A DNA stretch of 64,000 bases from Curtobacterium sp. MCBA15_008 (lineage in GTDB: Bacteria; Actinomycetota; Actinomycetes; Actinomycetales; Microbacteriaceae): positions 251,584-315,583 of the forward strand of contig NZ_MJGN01000045.1 of the NCBI RefSeq assembly GCF_001865065.1, in the 5' to 3' direction. This document shows, one piece after another, positions 40,905-50,246 of the stretch (position 1 is its first letter; each line of letters starts with the position of its first letter). A program made the position numbers and the translations under genes. Under the pieces are notes generated by a model. The model did no database searches. It had not been told where the DNA came from and was given only the letters and a program-made list of their open reading frames with translations.

Positions 40905-40937
40905 TACGACCGGCACCGCCCCCGGAGTCCGCACGCG

Positions 40938-41396
40938 TCAGGCGACCGCTCGGCGGATCATGTCCGCGACCGTGGCTTCGTCGCCGTCCGAGAACTCCGG
41001 CGTGATCGCCCACGAGGTCGGCCAGAACGACCCGTCGTCGAGGCGAGCGGGGTCCTGGAACCCGAGCGTCGAGTAGCGGGCTTTGAACTTGGCCGCGTCC
41101 TGGAAGAAGAACACCACCTTGCCGTCCTTCGCGTACGCGGGCATGCCGTACCAGAGCCGCGGTGCGAGCTCGGGAGCGGCATCGAGCGCGATGCGGTGGA
41201 TCCGTTCCGCGAGACCCCGGTCCGGCTCGGGCATCTCCGCGATCTTGTCGACGACGGCCTGGGCATCGGCAGCAGCCTTCTCCGCCTTCGTGCCCTTGGT
41301 GCTCCGCGCCCGCTTCACCTCGGCGGCGTGCTCCTGCATCGCGGCACGCTCCTCGTCGGTGAACGTGCCCTCGGTCTGCTTCGTGGTGGCCATCAT
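40938..41396 (-). CDS. DUF1801 (YdhG-like) protein
   Basis: A 152-residue soluble protein with the DUF1801 fold: MPEPDRGLAERIHRIALDAAPELAPRLWYGMPAYAKDGKVVFFFQ spans about 59-103. The N-terminal 50 residues are Lys/Ala-rich and helical. The family is related to the iron-chaperone frataxin-like fold, but its role is not known. Two ATGs stand in tandem (41396, 41393); GAGAGGA upstream suits either. Likely a separate unit ahead of soxR. Confidence 0.82.
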   Translation of the reverse strand: MMATTKQTEGTFTDEERAAMQEHAAEVKRARSTKGTKAEKAAADAQAVVDKIAEMPEPDRGLAERIHRIALDAAPELAPRLWYGMPAYAKDGKVVFFFQDAAKFKARYSTLGFQDPARLDDGSFWPTSWAITPEFSDGDEATVADMIRRAVA

Positions 41397-41610
41397 CGCG
41401 TCCTCTCGGTCGGTGTGGTCCCATCGTGCCGCCCGGACGCTCCGACTGCTTCTCCGATCCTGCTCGGGTGCCGAACGGTCGCCGCTGGTACCCTGGCCGG
41501 GCTCCACCAACACGCAGTGTGTATCTACCGGCCGCCGGCTCCCCGGCGGACAACGGCGGCACCCGATGGGTCCGCCCCCTCCAGTCCGGCGGGCCGAGAA
41601 GGCACACCTC

Positions 41611-42882
41611 ATGCTCCACCCGCACTCCACCACGTCCGTCCCCGCTCCGCAGACGGGGTCGTCAGGACCCACCGGAGCCGCCGACCGGTCACTGGTCGCC
41701 CTCGCCGGACGCTGGTACTTCCCGGTCGCGTTCGTCGCCCGGCTCCCCTTCGCGATGATGGTCGTCGGCGTCCTCACGCTCGTCGTCTCCGCACGCGACT
41801 CGGTCGCGCTCGGCGGGGTCAACTCCGCGTCCGTCGGCATCGGCGCGGCGGTGTTCGGCCCGATGATCGGCGCCGCGGCCGACCGCTTCGGGCAGCGCCG
41901 CGTGCTCGTGCCCGTCGGCCTGGTGAACGCCGCGCTGCTCGGGCTCTTCCCGCTCGTCGTGACCGGATCCGCGCCGGACCTCGCCGTGCTCGCGATGGCG
42001 TTCTGCATCGGGGCGTCCGCGCCCCAGGTCGCGCCCATGTCCCGCACCCGGCTCGTCGCGATCATCCGGCAGCGGATGGCTCCGGGCCGGCGCGAGCAGG
42101 TCACGAGCGGCACGATGGCGTACGAGTCCGCCGCCGACGAGACCGTGTTCATCATCGGACCGTTCCTGGTCGGCATCCTCGCGAGCGCGATCGCCCCGTG
42201 GGTCGCCGTCGCCGGGGCCTCCGCCCTGACCTTCGTGTTCGTGACGGCCTTCGCCCTGCACCCGACGGGCAAGCTCGCGCTCGGTCACCGTGACGACCTC
42301 GTGCAGGCACCCGCGCGCGAGCTCCTCCGCCCCCGGCTGGTCGTCGTCGTGCTCGGGATCCTCGGCATCGGCCTGTTCTTCGGGTCGACGCTGACGTCGC
42401 TCACCGCGTTCATGGAGACCCACGGCGAGTCCTCGCAGGCGGGGCTCCTGTACGGCCTGATGGGCATCGGGTCAGCCGGCCTGGCACTCGGCTCCGCGGC
42501 GTTCCCGCGTCGGTTCGCCCTCGGCTGGCGCTGGCTCGTGTTCGGCGTCGTCCTGCTCGGGGGTGCCGTCGCGTTCGCGCAGGCCGACTCGGTGCTCGCC
42601 GTCGGCGTCGTGCTCGGCGTGATGGGCATCGGGATCGGACCGACCCTCGTCGCGCAGTACAGCCTCGGGTCGGACCGGTCGCCGGTCGGTCGTTCGGCGA
42701 CGACCATGACGATCCTCGGTTCCGCGGTGATCGTCGGGCAGTCGATCGCGTCGGCGGTGACGGGCGACCTCGCCGAACAGCACGGGACGGGCGCGGCGAT
42801 GCTGCTGCCCGCCGCCTCGGCGGCGGTCGTGGTGCTCGCGGCCGTGGCGAACCTGCTGCTGCCGCGTCGCGCCGCTGCCTGA
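41611..42882 (+). CDS. MFS transporter
   Basis: A 423-residue MFS protein with twelve predicted helices; motif A is GAAADRFGQRRVLVPVG (about 88-104). It has a hydrophilic 30-residue N-terminal tail. The series GPFLVGILASAIAPWVA and GLGIGPTLVAQ-like segments resemble actinobacterial exporters of unknown cargo. GAAGG lies nine bases before the ATG. The 214-base spacer to DUF1801 shows no strong operator. It is 48 bases from SoxR's operon neighbour only on the opposite strand, so SoxR control is unproven. Confidence 0.85.
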   Translation: MLHPHSTTSVPAPQTGSSGPTGAADRSLVALAGRWYFPVAFVARLPFAMMVVGVLTLVVSARDSVALGGVNSASVGIGAAVFGPMIGAAADRFGQRRVLVPVGLVNAALLGLFPLVVTGSAPDLAVLAMAFCIGASAPQVAPMSRTRLVAIIRQRMAPGRREQVTSGTMAYESAADETVFIIGPFLVGILASAIAPWVAVAGASALTFVFVTAFALHPTGKLALGHRDDLVQAPARELLRPRLVVVVLGILGIGLFFGSTLTSLTAFMETHGESSQAGLLYGLMGIGSAGLALGSAAFPRRFALGWRWLVFGVVLLGGAVAFAQADSVLAVGVVLGVMGIGIGPTLVAQYSLGSDRSPVGRSATTMTILGSAVIVGQSIASAVTGDLAEQHGTGAAMLLPAASAAVVVLAAVANLLLPRRAAA

Positions 42883-42977
42883 CCACCCGCGCGGCACCCG
42901 CGGCCCGACCACCCGCGCATCGCGACGCGGGGTGCCCGCCCGCGTGGTGCCCGTGACCCGACCACCTGCCGGGCCGA

Positions 42978-43013
42978 CGGCGCGTGGCGGACCCGCACCG
43001 TGCCTCCAGGCCG
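42978..43013. repeat. GGAGGCGCGG palindrome, degenerate copy
   Basis: GGCGCGTGGCGGACCCGCA followed by CCGTGCCTCCAGGCC keeps the right arm and part of the left. It lies in the 166-base gap between the converging MFS gene and mnhG, which otherwise shows no gene. Confidence 0.65.
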
Positions 43014-43048
43014 GCACCGCACCGGGCACCGACGTGACCCGATGCGCG

Positions 43049-43405
43049 TCAGGACTCGGTGTCGTCGACCAGCAGGTCCTCGTGCCGCAGGTCGTCCGAC
43101 CGCAGCCCCGCCCGCGCGATCATGTGCGTCGACACCGGCACCAGGAACAGCTGGAACACCATGATCGGCAGGACGACCCACAGCGCCGTCCACGTCCACA
43201 CGGCCACGACGATCGCCGCGAGGGCGAACGCCAGCCCGAGCACCTGCGGCTTCGCCATCGCGTGCAGGCGGACGAGCGGGTCCGGGAAGCGGACGATGCC
43301 GACCCCGGCTCCGAGCGACAGCACTGCCGCGACGAGCAGCAGCCCCAGCGCGATCCACGCCCGGACGCCCGCGCCGTCGATGAAGCCCTGGATGGTGTCG
43401 ATCAC
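43049..43405 (-). CDS. mnhG: Mrp Na+/H+ antiporter subunit MnhG
   Basis: A 118-residue PhaG/MnhG subunit with three helices (about 16-36, 52-70, 74-95) and the typical VGIVRFPDPLVRLHAMAKPQVLG segment at 35-57. Last gene of the operon; its ATG overlaps the mnhF stop. Confidence 0.93.
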   Translation of the reverse strand: MIDTIQGFIDGAGVRAWIALGLLLVAAVLSLGAGVGIVRFPDPLVRLHAMAKPQVLGLAFALAAIVVAVWTWTALWVVLPIMVFQLFLVPVSTHMIARAGLRSDDLRHEDLLVDDTES

Positions 43406-43728
43406 GATCGCTCCTCCGGTGTCGTGGCCGTCAGTCCGTCGTCAGAGGGGTCCGACGACGGTGTGACGGCCCGGGCGACCGCGATCGTCGCGAAGACGCT
43501 GGTCGCGGCGATGACCACGAGCACGGGGATGCCGGTCAGGTCCTGCCGGACGACCATCGCCGCCCCGATCACGATCAACGCCGTGGTCAGCACCATGTCC
43601 GAGCCGATCATCCGGTCGAGGATCGTCGGACCGCGCACGATCCGGAACACCGCGAGTCCGAGCGCCACCCCGAGCAGGGCGAGCACGAGGGCGATGCCGA
43701 TCCCCATCACGACCACCGCGGCGCTCAC
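43402..43728 (-). CDS. mnhF: Mrp Na+/H+ antiporter subunit MnhF
   Basis: A 108-residue MnhF/MrpF subunit with three helices and the conserved RIVRGPTILDRMIGSDMV segment at about 30-47. GTG start inside the mnhE stop (GTGA overlap). The last 20 residues are polar and poorly conserved. Small subunits E, F and G are needed for complex assembly. Confidence 0.93.
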   Translation of the reverse strand: MSAAVVVMGIGIALVLALLGVALGLAVFRIVRGPTILDRMIGSDMVLTTALIVIGAAMVVRQDLTGIPVLVVIAATSVFATIAVARAVTPSSDPSDDGLTATTPEERS

Positions 43729-44312
43729 CGGGTCACCTCCGGCAGCGGCTCGGACAGTTCGGACACGTCGAGCTTCGACCCGAGTGCCCGGATGACCAGG
43801 GCCTCGATGCCGAGCGCCTCGCGCCGCGCGGCCTCGACCTGCTCGGCGCGCTCGGTGTCGAGCACGTGCAGCAGCAGCCGCCGCCGGCGCAGGTCGACGT
43901 CGGCGACGTACGACCCGGGCACGAGCGAGATCGCGAGGGTGGCCAGCGTGAAGGTCATCTCGGAGGTGGTGTGCATCTGCACGAGGGAGATCGAGCTGCG
44001 ACGCACCCCACGGGGACGGAACGCGACCCACGCGACCCGGAACGAGGCCACGACCACGAGCCCGGCCCAGACCAGCAGGAACCAGACGAAGTGCGGGATC
44101 GAGAACCGCGCGGACAGCGGCACCGGCGGCAACGGGAGCGCCTGGGTCACGAGCAGTGCGACGACGATCCCGCACAGGAGCGTCAGCGGCGTCCACGACC
44201 CCCAGAGCAGCGCCCACAGGATCGTCAGGCCCGCCACCAGCGGCACGTCGTACCGCCACGCGACGGCGATCCGGCGTGCGTTCGTGATGCGACGCGTGCT
44301 GTCGGAGGTCAT
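43725..44312 (-). CDS. mnhE: Mrp Na+/H+ antiporter subunit MnhE
   Basis: A 195-residue MnhE subunit. Helices near 22-60 and 70-95, then the conserved cytosolic part SLVQMHTTSEMTFTLATLAISLVPGSYV (about 108-135). Overlaps mnhD and mnhF by four bases each. Confidence 0.93.
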   Translation of the reverse strand: MTSDSTRRITNARRIAVAWRYDVPLVAGLTILWALLWGSWTPLTLLCGIVVALLVTQALPLPPVPLSARFSIPHFVWFLLVWAGLVVVASFRVAWVAFRPRGVRRSSISLVQMHTTSEMTFTLATLAISLVPGSYVADVDLRRRRLLLHVLDTERAEQVEAARREALGIEALVIRALGSKLDVSELSEPLPEVTR

Positions 44313-46009
44313 CGCGTCCCTCCGAGCACGGCCTGCACGTAGCGGTCCGGCGACTCGAGCGACTCCGCCGCGCGGGTGGCGTAGCCGTACAGCGGGCCGG
44401 CGACGACCGTCAGGGCGACGGAGCCGAGGACCGCGACGGTCGTCACGCCGACGAGCATGCGCGGCAGCTTCACCCGGGTGGGTGCGTCCCCGACGCCGGC
44501 CTGCGTGTCCGTCGAGGCCGTCTCCGGACCGGAGGCGCGGGTCGCGTGGGGTGCATCGGTGACGGTGGTCGAGCCGCCCGGGTGGTACGCCTCGCCGGTC
44601 TCCTCGGACACGGTCAGCGGTGCGGGTTCCGGGGAGCGCAGGTGCGCGTGCGGCTCGGCGGCGGTCACGTGCGGAGCGGCGGCCTCGGCCGCCGGCTTCG
44701 GCCGCCAGAACGCGGCGTCCCAGACGCGCATGAGCGCGTAGAGGGTCAGGAGGCTCGTCACGACCCCGGCGCCGATGGTCACGTACGCCAGGGGCGAGCC
44801 GTCCTCGGCGGCGGCCCGGAACAGCCCGAGCTTGCCGATGAACCCGGAGAACGGTGGGATCCCACCCAGGTTGAACGCCGGGATCAGGTAGAGCGCCGCC
44901 AGGAACGGAGCGGCCTTGAGCAAGCCGCCGAGCGACCGCGTCGAGGTGGTCCCACCGACGCGCTCCATCAACCCCGACACCAGGAACAACGTCGTCTGCA
45001 CGACGATGTGGTGGACCGTGTAGAACACCGCGGCCGCCGTCCCCGCGACCGTCCCGAGCCCGACGCCCATCACCATGAAGCCGATGTGGCTGATGAGGGT
45101 GAAGGACAGCAGCCGTTTCACGTCGGTCTGCGAGACGGCTCCGAGCACGCCCACCACCATCGTCAGCACCGCGACGATGAGCAGCACGGTGTTGAGCTGT
45201 GGTCGGGGGAAGATGATCGTCTCGAGGCGGATGATCGCGTAGATGCCGACCTTCGTCAGCAGGCCGGCGAACACCGCGGTGACCGGGGCCGGAGCGGTCG
45301 GGTACGAGTCCGGCAGCCAGAACGCCAGCGGGAACACGGCCGCCTTGATGCCGAACCCGATGAGCAGCATCGTGTGCAGGAGCAGCTGCACGTGCTCCGG
45401 CAGGCCGGCGACGCGCTCGCTGATCTGCGCGATGTTCACGGTGCCGGTCGCGCCGTACACCAGGCCGATGGCGGCGAGGAAGATCGCCGACGCGATGAGG
45501 CTCGTCACGATGTAGGTCGTGCCGGCCCGGACGCGCTGCTCGCTGCCGCCGAGGGTGATGAGCACGTAGCTCGCCACCAGGAGCATCTCGAACGCGACGT
45601 AGAGGTTGAAGAGGTCGCCCGCGATGAACGAGTCGAGGACCCCGGCCGCGAGCACGAGGTAGGTCGGGTAGAAGATCGTGACCGGTGCCTCGCCGTCGTC
45701 CGCCGCGAGCCCCTGCCCGATCGAGAACAGCAGGACGATGAGGAGCACGCTCGCGCTCACGGTGAGGAGCAGGGCGCTCAGCCGGTCCACGACGAGCGAG
45801 ATGCCGTACGGAGCGTCCCAGCCGCCGACCTGCACCACGATCGTGCCGTGCTGGTCGACCAGGACCATGAGGGTCGCGGCGACGGCCAGCGCCACCACGA
45901 GGACCACGACGGTGATCGCGCGCTGCAGCTTCTGGTGGCGGAGGAGTCCGAGTGCGACCGCGGCGCCGAGCAGCGGGACGAGGACGAGGAGCGGGACGAG
46001 CCAGGTCAT
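44309..46009 (-). CDS. mnhD: Mrp Na+/H+ antiporter subunit MnhD
   Basis: A 566-residue member of the proton-pumping Proton_antipo_M family with fourteen helices. The ion-path lysine region LLIGFGIKAAVFPLAFWLPDSYPTAPAPV lies at about 215-243, and QTDVKRLLSFTLISHIGF at about 295-312. A hydrophilic insert rich in Pro/Glu/Thr (about 435-500) separates the last helices and is longer than in most homologues. Confidence 0.93.
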   Translation of the reverse strand: MTWLVPLLVLVPLLGAAVALGLLRHQKLQRAITVVVLVVALAVAATLMVLVDQHGTIVVQVGGWDAPYGISLVVDRLSALLLTVSASVLLIVLLFSIGQGLAADDGEAPVTIFYPTYLVLAAGVLDSFIAGDLFNLYVAFEMLLVASYVLITLGGSEQRVRAGTTYIVTSLIASAIFLAAIGLVYGATGTVNIAQISERVAGLPEHVQLLLHTMLLIGFGIKAAVFPLAFWLPDSYPTAPAPVTAVFAGLLTKVGIYAIIRLETIIFPRPQLNTVLLIVAVLTMVVGVLGAVSQTDVKRLLSFTLISHIGFMVMGVGLGTVAGTAAAVFYTVHHIVVQTTLFLVSGLMERVGGTTSTRSLGGLLKAAPFLAALYLIPAFNLGGIPPFSGFIGKLGLFRAAAEDGSPLAYVTIGAGVVTSLLTLYALMRVWDAAFWRPKPAAEAAAPHVTAAEPHAHLRSPEPAPLTVSEETGEAYHPGGSTTVTDAPHATRASGPETASTDTQAGVGDAPTRVKLPRMLVGVTTVAVLGSVALTVVAGPLYGYATRAAESLESPDRYVQAVLGGTR

Positions 46010-46416
46010 CGGGTCGCCTCCTGTTCTGCGTCGGTGGTGGTCTCGGGGTCCTCGTCGGCCGGTTCGTCACGGTCGCGGCCGATCGCGCGGTCGGCCTCGT
46101 CGACCTCGACCTCGTCGGCGCGGGACAGCTTCCACGAGCGGTGGATCAGCGCGAGCAGGAAGGCGCTGACCGCGAAGGTGATGACGATCGCGGTCAGGGC
46201 GAACGCCTGGGGCAGCGGGTCGGTGATGCCCTCGGACGTCTTGCCGATCGGCGGCTTGCCCGCGGCGCCGGACATCGTCAGGAGGAGCAGGTTGAGGGCG
46301 TTGCCGAGCAGCAGGAACCCGAGCAGCATCCGGGTCAGCGACCGTTCGAGCAGCAGGTAGACCCCGCAGGAGAACAGGACCGCCATCGCGATGACGAGGA
46401 CCAGGGTGACGGTCAT
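46006..46416 (-). CDS. mnhC: Mrp Na+/H+ antiporter subunit MnhC
   Basis: A 136-residue NuoK-like subunit with three helices (VIAMAVLFSCGVYLLLERSL, FLLLGNALNLLLLTM, ALTAIVITFAVSAFLLALIHR) and an acidic C-terminal tail of about 35 residues. Overlaps mnhA and mnhD by four bases each. Confidence 0.93.
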   Translation of the reverse strand: MTVTLVLVIAMAVLFSCGVYLLLERSLTRMLLGFLLLGNALNLLLLTMSGAAGKPPIGKTSEGITDPLPQAFALTAIVITFAVSAFLLALIHRSWKLSRADEVEVDEADRAIGRDRDEPADEDPETTTDAEQEATR

Positions 46417-49325
46417 ACCGCGCTCCCTTCCGGCGTGGGCGCCTGGGCGTTGTCGTGCGGTGAGGACTCGGTGGTGTCCCGGGTCGGGGTGGAGGCGTCC
46501 TCGAGGCGCTGCCGGTCCACTTCGGCGCCGAGGCTGCGGAGCACGTCGAGCACCAGGCCGACGACCACCAGGTAGACCCCGATGTCGAAGAACGTGGCGG
46601 TGACGAACTCGACGTGGCCGAGCACCGGGACCGTGGCCTCGAAGAACTCCGAGTACAGGGCGTCCTTGCCGAAGAACATCGGCACGATCGCCGTGATGGC
46701 CGCCGTCGCGACACCGAGCCCGAGCAGCCGACCCGCACGGACCGGAGCCGCGGCGCCGAGCTCCGCCGGCCCCCCGGCCAGGTACCGGGCCGCGAGCGCG
46801 ATGCCCGCCACCAGGCCGCCCGCGAACCCGCCGCCTGCCGCGTTGTGCCCGGCGAACAGCAGGTAGACCGACAGCACGATGAGCCCGTGGAAGAGCAGGC
46901 GCACGACCACGTCGAGGAGCGCCGACCGGCCGGTCGGGATCGCTGCGCTCGTCGGTAGCCAGGCGCGCGGTTCGCCGTCCGGGCGGTGCTTGTCGTCCGA
47001 GACGGTCGAGGGCAGGTCGCGGAGCCGGGGGAGCGTGTCCTCGCGGGAGTTCACGAAGATCAGGCTCGCGACACCGGTGGCGGCGGCGACGACGACCGTC
47101 AGCTCGCCGAGGGTGTCCCAGCCGCGCAGGTCGACCAGCGCCACGTTCACCACGTTGAGGCCGTGGCCGAACGAGCTCGTCAACGCCGGCAGGTCCGGCC
47201 AGAGCGGCTCGGCGGTCCGGGCCGACGCGGCGACCACGACGACGACCGCCAGGGTCAGTCCGGCGAGCCCGGCGAACAGTGCCCGGACGACCCGGAAGCG
47301 CGAGGGGTTCGTGGTGGCGATCCGCGGGGGGAGCCGACGGAGCACGAGCACGAACGCGATGAGGGTCACCGTCTCGACCACCATCTGGGTCAGCGCCAGG
47401 TCGACGGCACCGTGCAGGACGAACAGCACGGACATGCCGTAGCCGGTCACCCCCACCAGGACGGCCGCGGCGAACCGGGTCTTCGCGGTGAGGACGGCGA
47501 TCGCGGCGATCGACATCACGACGACGACCGGGATCTGCCCCCACGAGTCGGCGAACCGGACGTGGAACGCCCAGGGGCCGCCGACCGCCAGGTTCACGAG
47601 CGCGCCCGCGACGAAGACCGACAGGATCACCGTCAGGTAGTAGGGGAGCGAGCCGCGCTGGACACCGGCGGTGAGGCCCGTCGCGACGCGGTCCAGCCCG
47701 CGCATCAGGTGCCGGTACGTGCCCGACGCGCTGGGGAAGCCCGCGAGCCGGTGCTGGATCGCCTCGACAGGACGGCGCAGCGCGAAGAGCGCGATGCCGC
47801 CCACCAGGCTCACGGCGGACAGGCCGAGTGCGGGCTCGAGCCCGTGCCAGAGCGCGAGGTGCGGGACGGCCTCGCCCGGCAGGGCTGCCGCGCTCGCCGC
47901 GGGCTCGATGCCGTGCGCGATGAGCGGGGTGAGCAGACCGAGGGCGAGCCCGGTGAGGGCCAGCACCGACGGCACGACACCCAGACCGTGCAGCCGGTGC
48001 GGCTCCGTCTCGGCGACACCGGGCTTCCGGGCGAAGGCGCCCCAGAGGAAACGGAGGGAGTACGCCACGGTGAGGACCGAGCCGACCGTCACGCCGACGA
48101 GCGCGAACCAGGCCCACCCGGCGTCCGGCCCGTGCAGCGCCTCGACGAAGCCGGTGAGCACGGCCTCCTTCGCGACGAACCCGAAGGTCGGCGGGATGCC
48201 GGCCATCGAGAGGAGCGCGAGGACGGCGACCACGGCGAGCCACGGGCGCTTCCGGCCGAGGCCGCTCAGCCGCGCGAGGTCACGGGTGCCGGTCACGTGG
48301 TCGATCGCCCCGACGACGAGGAACAGCGTCGACTTGAACGCCGCGTGCGCCACGAGCAGGGCCACCCCGCCGAGGGCGACCGCCGGCGCTCCCCACCCGG
48401 CGGCGAGCACGAGGAACCCGAGCTGGGCGACCGTGCCGTAGGCAAGCAGCAGCTTGAGGTCGGTCTGCCGGAGTGCGCGGTACCCGCCGACGAGCATGCC
48501 GAGCACGCCGAGCAACGTGATCGTCTCGCGCCAGCCGTCGAGGAGCGCGAACGCCGGGGCCAGCCGGGCCACCAGGTAGATGCCGGCCTTCACCATCGCG
48601 GCGGCGTGCAGGTAGGCGCTGACCGGCGTCGGCGCGGCCATCGCCGCGGGGAGCCAGAAGTGGAAGGGGACGATGGCCGACTTCGTCAGGGCGCCGAGGA
48701 GCACGAGGACCACCGAGACGGAGACCACCGTGCCCGAGGGCGGGTCCGCGACGATCCCGGAGAGCGAGGTCGTGCCGGCCGTGACGGACAGCACGACGAG
48801 TCCGGCGAGCATCGCCAGACCGCCCGCGGTCGTGACGACGAGTGCCTGCATCGCGGCGGCGCGGCTCGCCCGCTTGGCGGCGTCGTGCCCGATGAGCAGG
48901 TACGAGAAGACGGTCGTGGCCTCCCACAGCACGAACAGCACGATGACGTCGTCGGCGACGACCAGTCCGTACATCGACCCGGCGAACGCGGTCAGGACCC
49001 CGGCGAACCGGCCGAGCGCGGGTTCGCGTGGCTCGAAGTACGAGGCGCAGTAGACGAGCACGAGCGCACCGACCACGGAGACCACGAGGGCGAGCACCCA
49101 CGACAGCGCGTCCATCCGCAGGGCGATCGCGAGGTCGAGCTGCGGCACCCACGTGAACCGCTCGGTGACACCACCGTGCAGCGCCTGACCGGTCTGCGCG
49201 ACCGTGAGGACCGCGGCGGCGGCCGGGGCGAGGGCTGCGACGTAGAAGACGCGACGGCCGAGGACGGGGGTCAGGGCGGGGACGATCAGGGCGACGATCG
49301 CGAACGCGACGAGGACGATGACCAT
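46413..49325 (-). CDS. mnhA: Mrp Na+/H+ antiporter fused subunit MnhA/B
   Basis: A 970-residue giant subunit, first gene of the operon. Residues about 1-490 form the NuoL-like antiporter unit (PTPVSAYLHAAAMVKAGIYL near 228-247; YRALRQTDLKLLLAYGTVAQLGF near 280). About 600-690 is the DUF4040/MbhD-like region (VTGYGMSVLFVLHGAVDLALTQM). From about 800 the MnhB module follows (GRSALLDVVVRLLFHGLIVLSVYLL, FAGGLVAGIALAARYLAGG). The A/B fusion explains the absence of a separate mnhB. The complex exchanges Na+ for H+, aiding salt and alkali tolerance. GAGGAGG lies six bases before the ATG. Confidence 0.93.
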   Translation of the reverse strand: MVIVLVAFAIVALIVPALTPVLGRRVFYVAALAPAAAAVLTVAQTGQALHGGVTERFTWVPQLDLAIALRMDALSWVLALVVSVVGALVLVYCASYFEPREPALGRFAGVLTAFAGSMYGLVVADDVIVLFVLWEATTVFSYLLIGHDAAKRASRAAAMQALVVTTAGGLAMLAGLVVLSVTAGTTSLSGIVADPPSGTVVSVSVVLVLLGALTKSAIVPFHFWLPAAMAAPTPVSAYLHAAAMVKAGIYLVARLAPAFALLDGWRETITLLGVLGMLVGGYRALRQTDLKLLLAYGTVAQLGFLVLAAGWGAPAVALGGVALLVAHAAFKSTLFLVVGAIDHVTGTRDLARLSGLGRKRPWLAVVAVLALLSMAGIPPTFGFVAKEAVLTGFVEALHGPDAGWAWFALVGVTVGSVLTVAYSLRFLWGAFARKPGVAETEPHRLHGLGVVPSVLALTGLALGLLTPLIAHGIEPAASAAALPGEAVPHLALWHGLEPALGLSAVSLVGGIALFALRRPVEAIQHRLAGFPSASGTYRHLMRGLDRVATGLTAGVQRGSLPYYLTVILSVFVAGALVNLAVGGPWAFHVRFADSWGQIPVVVVMSIAAIAVLTAKTRFAAAVLVGVTGYGMSVLFVLHGAVDLALTQMVVETVTLIAFVLVLRRLPPRIATTNPSRFRVVRALFAGLAGLTLAVVVVVAASARTAEPLWPDLPALTSSFGHGLNVVNVALVDLRGWDTLGELTVVVAAATGVASLIFVNSREDTLPRLRDLPSTVSDDKHRPDGEPRAWLPTSAAIPTGRSALLDVVVRLLFHGLIVLSVYLLFAGHNAAGGGFAGGLVAGIALAARYLAGGPAELGAAAPVRAGRLLGLGVATAAITAIVPMFFGKDALYSEFFEATVPVLGHVEFVTATFFDIGVYLVVVGLVLDVLRSLGAEVDRQRLEDASTPTRDTTESSPHDNAQAPTPEGSAV

Positions 49326-49439
49326 CGGGCACCTCCTCGGGGTCGGGCTGCAGTCCGGCTCACTGGGCCCTCACAGCTTACGGAGAGGCCCTTGTACGGA
49401 ACCTGAGTAACCGGAAAGGCCTGACCGCCCGTGGAGGTG

Positions 49440-50201
49440 TCAGCGGCCGTGCGCGCGCGAGGGGATCTGCGTGGCGAGCTTGCCGCCGGAGACGTCGAGC
49501 AGGGTGCCGGTGATGTAGCCCGAGGCGTCGCTCGCCACGAAGACGAGCAGGTCGGCGACGTCGTCGGCGGTCTCCCACCGGCGCAGCGACAGGGTGTCGA
49601 GCAGGCGGTCCTGTGCCTCGGTCGGCATCGTCGCGAACCCGTTCATCGCCGTCGGGACCATGCCCGGCGCGTACGCGTTGACGGTGATGCCCCACGGGCC
49701 GAGCTCCGACGCCAGCACCCGGGTGAACGAGACGACCGCAGCCTTGGACGCCGCGTAGGCAGCGCTGCCGACGCTCGGGATGATCGCGGCGAACGAGGCG
49801 GCGTTGATGATCCGCCCCCGCCCCGCGGCCTGCATCACCGGAGCGACGGCCCGGCTCATCAGGAAGGTGCCGCCGAGGTTCACGTCCATGCACCGGCGCC
49901 AGGCGTCCCACTCGAGCTCGGCGACGGTGCCCTCGACGTTGATGCCGGCGTTGTTCACGAGGACGTCGATCGTGCCGTGGCGGGCGACGACCTCGTCCAC
50001 GGCGGCCCGCACCGAGTCCGGGTCGGCGACGTTGCAGACGACGTGGTCGATCGAGTCGGTGGTGGAGGGGTCGTCGTCGAACGCCAGGTCGAAGGCGACG
50101 ACCCGACACCCCTCGGCGGCGAAGCGTTCGGCGATCCGGTGACCGATCCCGCGCGCGGCGCCGGTGACGATCACCACCCGGTCGGTCAGGTCGAGGTGCA
50201 T
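49440..50201 (-). CDS. SDR family oxidoreductase (sugar dehydrogenase-like)
   Basis: A 253-residue classical SDR: TGAARGIGHRIAE at about 14-26, NNAGINVEGT (about 83-92), Ser in INAASFAA, Tyr and Lys in YAASKAAVV (about 147-155), and YITGTLLDVSGG at the C-terminus. Short-chain sugar or polyol dehydrogenases fit, given the divergent SDR-GntR-SMP-30 operon. ATG 50201 is preferred over the upstream 50240 because the latter would place the start in the operator-like palindrome. Confidence 0.88.
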   Translation of the reverse strand: MHLDLTDRVVIVTGAARGIGHRIAERFAAEGCRVVAFDLAFDDDPSTTDSIDHVVCNVADPDSVRAAVDEVVARHGTIDVLVNNAGINVEGTVAELEWDAWRRCMDVNLGGTFLMSRAVAPVMQAAGRGRIINAASFAAIIPSVGSAAYAASKAAVVSFTRVLASELGPWGITVNAYAPGMVPTAMNGFATMPTEAQDRLLDTLSLRRWETADDVADLLVFVASDASGYITGTLLDVSGGKLATQIPSRAHGR

Positions 50202-50223
50202 CGGTGCTCCCGTCGTCGAGGCC

Positions 50224-50244
50224 TTGATTAGGCATACCATTCAA
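50224..50244. promoter_or_regulatory. GntR operator candidate between divergent SDRs
   Basis: A 21-base imperfect palindrome beginning TTGATTAGG and ending CCATTCAA, with TTGAnTnG arms and an AT-rich centre (CATA), lies in the 45-base spacer of the two SDR genes. Suits a FadR-type GntR dimer, encoded in the same module. Confidence 0.6.
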
Positions 50245-50246
50245 GC

